From positions 1 through 24,853 of the forward strand of contig WION01000678.1 in the NCBI GenBank assembly GCA_015039365.1: 24,853 nucleotides of DNA, written 5' to 3'. Shown piece after piece: positions 18,308-24,853 of this stretch. The translations under genes and the position numbers were made by a program. The stretch's first letter is position 1, and each line of letters opens with the position of its first letter. The notes beneath the pieces are model-generated. The model made no database searches and was not told where the DNA came from. It worked only from the letters and a program-made list of their open reading frames with translations. This stretch comes from Amanita rubescens. Lineage: Eukaryota > Basidiomycota > Agaricomycetes > Agaricales > Amanitaceae.

Positions 18308-19751
18308 ACAGGCATTTTGCTATCTATCACTATTGGGTCGGTAGGTATAAGAACGGTGGGCGACTCCGATAGAACTTCCGTTTTTTTTACATGATTTCGT
18401 TTTCTTCGTTGCTTACATGGTCTTGCCGTCTGCTGGTCACATACGAGGATTTGGCTTGTGGCCTTTTTATGTATCACTACCACTATACGAAAACAAAGTA
18501 GTCTACGATACGAGCAAGAACAGTATGTACTTGCTAATCTTCTTTTCTCGTTAGTAACGTGTACGCTTCTGTGGTGTTTCATTTTCTTGAACTGTATCGT
18601 CTACTATAATTGGTTCGTCGATTCTGATACCGGTAGTGTATACCAACTCTACCAGTCAAATTATGCAACAATCGGAACTCTAGAATTGATCTGATGTGAG
18701 AATGTCATATGTCATATGTCATTCTGAGGGTGGGATTTGCGATGTGATACAAGTATAAGGGAAAACGATAACGACAATGACGACGATGACGATGACACCC
18801 GGATTGAGTAAAGTTCAGGGGGGAGGGGACGAAAAAAGAGGGTGACGATGACGCACGCGAGAGTTAACGTTTGACTCGAGGCACAGCCCTGTGCGTCATA
18901 CTCGGGTGTCGCGCGCTTATGAATAAGAATAAGAGTTATGCTTATGGGCATTTCATACACCTGGCAGTAGATTCCTCCGAGGTTATTTGGATAGTAAGGC
19001 TCGGGTAGTGAAACGATAACTCGTTAACCACGCTGTCGATCGGTCAGTCGGTCGGTTGATGGACACGGTCCGATCCAAGATGAATCGATTGACAGGGTTG
19101 ACAGGTTGACGTTCGGTTTGCTAGGGTTGGTTGTTCGTTGCTCCGTCCGGGTACGTATGTAGGAACAAGTTGACACGAGCTCGAGGATGACAGTAGGGGA
19201 TCCCGGACAGGAATAGTTCTGTCATATTCGATGAAAATGAAATGAAGGGGGCCGCTGCGTTCGTGGGTCCATAATGGCATATGGAGTTTACGAATCATGA
19301 TACGAAATTACGACTCGAATTTGGGAATGGAAATGGTTGACCCAACGAGTATAACGAATGTTCTGATATTGGGTCATATGATTAGGTACTATTAGGCAAA
19401 TTGCTTATTGTTCGAAACTGTGTGTGAGAACGCTGGTGAATGTATTGTCCTAGTTGGCAGCTGTCATGGATTCGTACGTGTGATGATAGAGCTTATTTGA
19501 TACTCCTATTCTTATCGTCATGGTTCCATTGCTTCATTATTATAGTTCCATCATTGTCAACGTTGGGAAAGCAAGACGAGCGAGAACGGGAGCAGAAGAG
19601 GGGTAGTAGGGTATATGAAATCAAATTTTCATGTGCCTACGACTCGTAAAGGTTATCTCGATCGTTGGGGAGTCGAATCTGACAAGTCTTTTTACTATTA
19701 GAGTTGATGGGTGTGCCAGCTGCTGCCAGTAATAGAGGCGATTGGTGAAGG
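18308..19751. other. Gene-poor intergenic region with simple repeats
   Basis: This contains the 3' flank of the transcription factor gene and about 1.3 kb in which I find no credible exon. Small repeats are visible: a duplicated TCATATG inside GAAT...ATTC at 18702-18723, a GACGAT-like microsatellite at 18770-18796, and GGTCAGTCGGTCGGTTGA and TTGACAGG duplications near 19042-19107. Frames of up to 85 codons exist on the minus strand but show only low-complexity serine or hydrophobic content. Confidence 0.45.
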
Positions 19752-19997
19752 TTAGGATTTGCCATGCCTGAGCTCAGGGTGTGAAGAGAGCGCGCAGGTG
19801 AATGTTGGAAGATCATTGGGCAAAAATGTAGTCGCATCCCGAGAAGCTTCAAACGCCTGAGCGCTGTGGAAACTGGCCTTTGCCGTCTCAAGGTGCGCTC
19901 GGTAGAGGACAAAATTATTAGCACGTAGGGAAGGCGGGAGACTGCCATACAAGGCAAAATGTTCCCACTCATCGGCTAGATCCGGAGATCGCACCAT
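19752..19997 (-). CDS. Hypothetical protein, 81 aa, divergent from the glutaredoxin gene
   Basis: ATG at 19997 opens 81 codons ending at 19752. The frame is also open upstream of the ATG to about 20120, where it overlaps the glutaredoxin start. The product looks coding: MVRSPDLADEWEHFALYGSL, then an amphipathic segment RANNFVLYRAHLETAKASFHSAQAFEASRD and a C-terminal SSHPELRHGKS (quoted in parts). I do not recognise it. The two ATGs face away from each other with 83 bases between them, so a shared bidirectional promoter would be required. The frame after the stop differs, so an intron-extended C-terminus is possible. Confidence 0.35.
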   Translation of the reverse strand: MVRSPDLADEWEHFALYGSLPPSLRANNFVLYRAHLETAKASFHSAQAFEASRDATTFLPNDLPTFTCALSSHPELRHGKS

Positions 19998-20080
19998 CTC
20001 TGTCGCAATGCGTTCACCGCCGCAAAGAGACAAGCGATAGTCTCGACCACGACCACGACCACAGTCCTGAAAAATCAACA

Positions 20081-20930
20081 ATGTCGACAGAGGAAGCAAA
20101 CAACCTCGTCGTTGTTGCATCGCCCGAGCATTTCAAGTCTCTACTTTCCAAAGATCTCGAACGAGTTTCTTTGATCAACTTTTGGACGCCATGGGCGGAA
20201 CCATGCAAGCAGATGAATGAGGTCGTATTTGAGCTTGCAAAGAAACACCCAGAGGCATTGGTTCTCCAGGTGAGTGCTATCCTATTCAGTGCAGCTCACA
20301 CAGTCATAACGCCCATATCAGGTGGAAGCAGAGGAACAACCTGACATTGCCGAATCGTTTGATATCGATGCTGTACCCTCTTTTGTGATTCTCCGAGGAC
20401 ACAGCCTTCTTAGCCGCATAAGCGGTGCAGACGCTCCAGCTTTGAAAAGCCAACTAGAGAAACACGTTTCATCCCGGGCTTCCTTTAAGCCTTTATCTCA
20501 CACTGACCAACCACCCGCTGCTCCTCCGAGCTCGGTATATTCACAACCCGATGAAACAAGTACGGAGAGTCCGGAAGATTTGGAGAAGAGGCTACGAGGA
20601 TTGCTGAATCAGTCAAAAGTCGTTTTGTTTATGAAAGGGAGCCCCGATGCACCGCGGTGCGGATTCTCGAGGAAAATAGTCAATCTACTTCAAGAGCAAA
20701 ACGTTACTTTTACACATTTTGATATTTTAACGGATGAAAGCGTTAGACAAGGTATAACAGCTTCGTGGACGTCTACTCCCAGAATGTAACTGATGTGATC
20801 ATTAGGTCTAAAGAACCTGAATGATTGGCCCACTTTCCCTCAGCTAATCGTGAAGGGCGAACTTATGGGTGGATTGGATATTGCACAGGAAATGGTAGAT
20901 AATGGAGAGTTTGCAGAGGCTGTCGCATAG
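20081..20930 (+). CDS. GRX4: Monothiol glutaredoxin of the Grx3/Grx4 type (Trx-like plus Grx domain)
   Basis: Three exons join in phase: 20081-20269, 20322-20751, 20806-20930 (247 aa, the normal size of yeast Grx3/Grx4). Residues 1-112 are a thioredoxin-like domain whose active site is reduced to one cysteine (W38-A-E-P-C42). A proline-rich linker (about 120-147) leads to the glutaredoxin domain, with [12 protein letters not shown] (CGFS at 176-179), the TFPQL cis-proline loop and GGLDI near the end. These nucleo-cytoplasmic proteins bind a [2Fe-2S] cluster as dimers with glutathione, deliver iron and report iron status to transcription factors. Introns are 52 and 54 bp. A (CGACCA)3 tract lies 20-40 bases before the ATG. 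The gene converges with the HAK transporter, with 96 bases between the stop codons. Confidence 0.95.
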
Positions 20931-21026
20931 ACTTCGTTGGTCGCAAAAATAATACCAGTTGGAATTTCTATTTTAATACATGTACTACATACAGGAATTC
21001 AGGTGAAGAATCTGTGGTCATATTGG

Positions 21027-24000
21027 TCAAATGTGAGCAGTAATACCGACGTGTATAATTCTGTGTGTAAAATCAGTTATATCGTTCACAAGTGGGTCGT
21101 GAAAGGATGCATACTCGTCCGCGGGCGTTATCCAGTTCTCAGTTTCGGGGAACATCGAGGCTTTGATAAATGTAAGTTCAACGGTTTTTGAAACTAGTAG
21201 CCGGGAGTTAGCTTACCTACTGTGCGGTATACGTCCTCGATCAACGTTTTCCGCAAGAAATTTGCAACGGGAGCGAAGAATCCTCCAGTCATAGGCGTGC
21301 TTACAACATGATAGTGGGGTACGCTACTCCGTCATCAGCGTTATGTCAGCAGGATCATATCAAAGTAACATACATGTGATTTGCGTTGCGGACGAGCGTT
21401 TTAATTTCGGACAGCCAAGCTGTACTTGCGTTCGGGTCTGCATCGAGTTCCGCTTTGCATATCTTATCCGCCATAGACTCGGACTAGGTAGGATTAAGCA
21501 TCTAATAATGTGAGATTTTTCCAAGGCTTACGTCGACCTCGAACTTGTCACGGAAACCAAGATAATATGTGACGCCATAAATGCCTAGTTCAACTGTTCT
21601 GTAACCCGTATAGAAAGATAAAGATCCACGTACCTCCAAGCGTCCTGACTTTTCTAACAACATATCGCTCGGGTTGCGGAACTGTCGCGATTGGCAGAAC
21701 ACAAACGGACAGGAAAATCTATAATCAATAAGCAAAGGGCGACACGAGAAACGGCAATACTTACGACAACTTGAGGCAACGCAGGCCATTGACGTATGAA
21801 GCCAACAAAGGTATGCGGAACGCCAGGTCCACGGCTGTATTTATGGAAAATGGAGCAAGTCGATATCCTGATCAATTCTCGTTTCTCAATTAGTTTCTCT
21901 TTGGCGTAGTCGTCTGCATCGTCTGCATCGTCGGTAGGTTTAAAAACACGGGAAACGTAAGTGAGGCCGGGAAGTTGATCGAATGTGTGGCCTGGGGATA
22001 CACCTTCGAACGTTTCTTGAGTTGATTGAGCGTCTATTTCGTGCTTCTCCTGTATAAAGTGGAGCAAGTTCTTCCGGTTGGCACCATCGAATTCGTCTTC
22101 CATGCTCTAATTCGCGGTCAGTTAGCTCGAATTACAACGCAAAAACCATTGTTTCTACCTTCCCAAATGTCCAGAGAAGCATCGAGGAAGCCCTTTGACA
22201 AGGAATGAGATAGTTAGCCGTCAGAAACAGAGGTTACATACAGGATTACGCCTATCATCAACGGAACCCATGCTCCAGCTGGGACTTTCTTGAAAGAAGC
22301 GCCCCAGAACAAAGCATCGAAGAAGCCGAAAAATGTCACAAACAACAACGAATAGGCCCAATGCATGTGCTTCCTGTAGTAGATCGAGATACCGATCAAA
22401 ACTGTCGTCGAGATCATGACTGTCGATACACAGAAACCGTATGCATTGGTGAGGTTTGTCAAGTTGGAAAAGACGCCAACGATGATGATTGTTAGGATCA
22501 TGAGAACCCAGTTGACCGCAGGAATGTAGACTTGGCCTTGGTGCGTATCAGACGTGCAAAGCATTCGGAGGGGTGGGAAAGATTTCATGTTGATGACTTG
22601 CTGGAACAGACTGAAGACTCCCGTAATCATAGCTTGTGACGCAACGAGCTGTTCTGCCGTCAGTAACAGACGTCTGAATTCTTTCTTGGCTTACCGTTGC
22701 TAAAATCGCAAGCACGTATATGATCCTATTAAATCCGATCAGTAAATTCAGCGGTACGATCCAAAGATATTTACCAGTAAAGTGGGCCGTTGGTCGTTCC
22801 AGGGATGGTCTGGTAAAACACATTCGACAGCACTTGCTCACCCCCGACAATAAGCCGAGCACCCTGTCCCATGTACGCGAGCACGAGTGACGGATATACT
22901 ACGCAAGTGAAGGAGAGCTGCAGCGATTGTCAAATGAAGTCAACTTCCAATCATGCAGTACGAACTCGGATAGAAGATGCATTGAACTGCCCCAGGCTAT
23001 AAAGCAGTCAGATGAAGTGGAGGTGTCTTAGTGACAGTTGGGACTAACTTCGCAAAGACCGCCTCGCATCCTGTAAGTGCTAGGAGAACTCCAGCTAGAA
23101 GGTCGTAATTCCTCGTGCGAACAAATACTGAAAACGATCAACAACAGATGAAATAAGCAGCTAGCGTGAGGACTAACGAAGAACAGCCCGCGAGGGATCA
23201 AAAGCCCTGAAAATACCGGGATGGAAGGTGATGTTGTAAATTCCTGTGCTTGCCAATGCGAAGAACCATAAAAGCGCAACTGTCGAGTGTCAACACGGAA
23301 TTAAGTTCTATGGGACAACATGCCATACCTGGCGAAAACATGAATGATATTCTGGTCGTCCCGAATTGCTGAACCAAGAACAATACCACAAGAAACGCCT
23401 GCAGCTCATTTAGCATATATGCAGAAAACAATTCATAAGCGCACGATTGATATGGGTATAATGTCACTGGAAACTGACGGTTTGGCTACTGCAATACCAC
23501 CAACGGCACTTGTCACGGAGACCGCGGGAGTGAAGACTCCATCTGCCATTGTCAGCCTCGTGTATAGTCAGTTTAGTGTAAAACGGATTTGAAACGACTT
23601 ACGATGTACCAAAAAGACACTGCACGCGCTCGTTCAGCAAAAGTGGGCTTTATAACCAACAAAACATACCCATATGAGCAGGAGTGTACGGGAGGTCGAC
23701 GATATTTGGCGCTTTCTTGGAGACGATGGCAACAACACCAATTCACCCATCTTCTTGTGTTCTTGGTAATCAATTGTAAGTGTACGGTCAACCTCGTAAT
23801 CATCATCGCGGGGAGGGAATAAGCCTTGATACAGAGCAAAAGTCCCTCCCTCTCCTGTTATCTGCTTGAGTCAATCCCGCCCGCAAAGCAGGAAATTAAA
23901 TACAACCTTCACCAGTCCCGAAGAATAGCGAGAAAAAGACCTACAAGAGCGTCAGGTATGGGAAAAATCTTTTAGTGAGCCACGAACGTATTTTGTAAGG

Positions 24001-24271
24001 GGTAGCAATGTGAGCCCCCAGATAATGGCGCTTATACCACCAATGATATCTTCTTCAGAAGGCATCGGTCCAGACGACGGCCAAATACCATTGAGCGTGT
24101 AGAGCGGCGATGTTCCAATATCCGAATAGATAATTCCTGAAGGCGCGTGACGTCTCAGAAAAAAGTCGTGAAAAGAAGTGTCGAAGTCAAACCCAATGTT
24201 TGGAACGCCAGGAGGGCCAAAGCTTTGCCACCGACGGTCAAGGACGTGCGCCTTTGCTCGCGATTCTCCAT
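21027..24271 (-). CDS. HAK1: HAK/KUP-family high-affinity potassium transporter
   Basis: Twenty-one exons join in phase to 749 aa: 24271-24193, 24136-23988, 23940-23907, 23854-23670, 23619-23603, 23556-23445, 23398-23329, 23279-23178, 23127-23049, 22996-22966, 22917-22775, 22725-22695, 22648-22242, 22192-22159, 22106-21765, 21718-21634, 21584-21532, 21483-21374, 21323-21217, 21160-21115, 21060-21027. Family motifs occur in order: LAFQTLGIIYSDIGTSPLY (22-39), GTGEGEGGTFALYQG (84-98), CLFGTSLTMADGVFTPAVS (150-168), ALTGCEA, LGQFNASSIR, YMGQGARLI, TLVASQAMI and INMKSFPP...GQVYIPAVNW. About twelve membrane segments end near 490. The remaining 260 residues are hydrophilic, with an acidic DDADDADD patch, ending in IIHVGITAHI. 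It imports K+ with H+ across the plasma membrane. Start: an in-frame TGA lies just upstream of 24271. Exon 5 has only 17 nt. Confidence 0.93.
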
Positions 24272-24853
24272 GAGGGAACTGAACGTTCACTACCTGAGCG
24301 GCAGCTGTCTTAAATACATCCGGCGGATATGAAACTCGCGTTAACGAAATGGTTCTCAAAAGATCACAAACATGCGCCTGTGGCTGGAGTGTATATCGCT
24401 ATAGGCCAGAGTTATAAATAGCTCATCGCCGCACTGATCATCATTGTGCCTATTAGCTAATAAGCCGCAACTAACGAACCGCGGATTCTCATTCTCAGTT
24501 GAAGCTTGAAGGATCCCCTTCAGGCCTAGAATGATGACGTGCTTCCGCCAATTCACGCCACTAGATAAGTCCTAATTCGTACAACTGTCGTTTCATAGTG
24601 TTCTACCACTTCATCAAACCCTCCTTTCAATATATTGTTTTGAACGCGCGGGAAACTCCGAATATTCCACCTCTAAAACCCCGTACCTGTTGTCATGCTA
24701 CGGGTCTTGTGAGAACCCGGTCTAGGTGCCTTGTGTTGTCTAGAATATGAGGGAATTTCGTGGTGCTTGCCAATACGATTATCCGAGGAAACCTTGACTT
24801 ACACTACATTTTGTATTCGCGGAATTCTGAAAATAGTCCGTATGAGCCTAAAA
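24272..24853. other. Promoter region of the HAK transporter gene; nothing else recognised
   Basis: The first 150 bases are the leader and core promoter of the transporter gene. Farther right, only short frames without known motifs occur on either strand. One minus-strand frame (24356-24556) is open for 66 codons but cannot be spliced to the transporter in phase by any junction I could see. Confidence 0.4.
24412..24418 (-). promoter_or_regulatory. TATA box of the HAK transporter gene
   Basis: On the minus strand CTATTTATAAC is centred about 145 bases upstream of the ATG at 24271, which leaves room for a leader of roughly 110 bases. Confidence 0.4.

Noticed and set aside
1..24853. CRISPR arrays, bacterial operons, intact transposons
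   Set aside because: No spacer-repeat pattern other than the coding ankyrin array, no transposase or reverse-transcriptase motifs, and pervasive spliceosomal introns show eukaryotic nuclear DNA.

Overview
The window reads as nuclear DNA of a filamentous basidiomycete, most likely an agaricomycete. Its genes carry many short GT-AG introns, mostly 45-65 bp. They include a fungal-type HAK potassium transporter, a CGFS monothiol glutaredoxin with a thioredoxin-like head, urate oxidase, a zinc-finger regulator and a NACHT-ankyrin NOD-like receptor. I assembled the gene models by hand, splicing exons until the reading phase and family motifs agreed. Several genes are split so finely that single-exon ORF finding does not show them.

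Left part (1-7854), all on the minus strand. The 5' part of a long Q/P/S-rich protein gene runs off the left edge. Upstream of it lies an intact 8-exon NLR gene (1,897 aa: N-terminal unknown region, NACHT ATPase, ankyrin domain). Its ankyrin domain is dominated by 31 exact 99-bp tandem units without a single length change. This is the most unusual object in the window and is probably a fast-evolving self/non-self or pathogen recognition receptor.

Middle part (7855-13670). This is mostly non-coding or degenerate sequence with relics, including a 35-bp copy of NLR exon 1. It is interrupted by a convincing 4-exon gene for a secreted, eight-cysteine, CFEM-like protein with a C-terminal membrane segment (10506-11167), plus two weaker small genes.

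Right part (13674-24271). Here there is an orderly run of conserved genes: urate oxidase (9 exons) and, 157 bp downstream on the same strand, a transcription factor combining two C2H2 fingers with a Zn2Cys6-like cluster; then a gene-poor 1.4 kb stretch; a Grx3/4-type glutaredoxin; and, convergent with it at 96 bp, the 21-exon HAK transporter. The genes cover purine/nitrogen use, iron-sulfur and iron homeostasis, and potassium uptake. Nothing in the sequence shows that they form one pathway. The uricase-regulator pair is the only neighbour relation that suggests a functional link.
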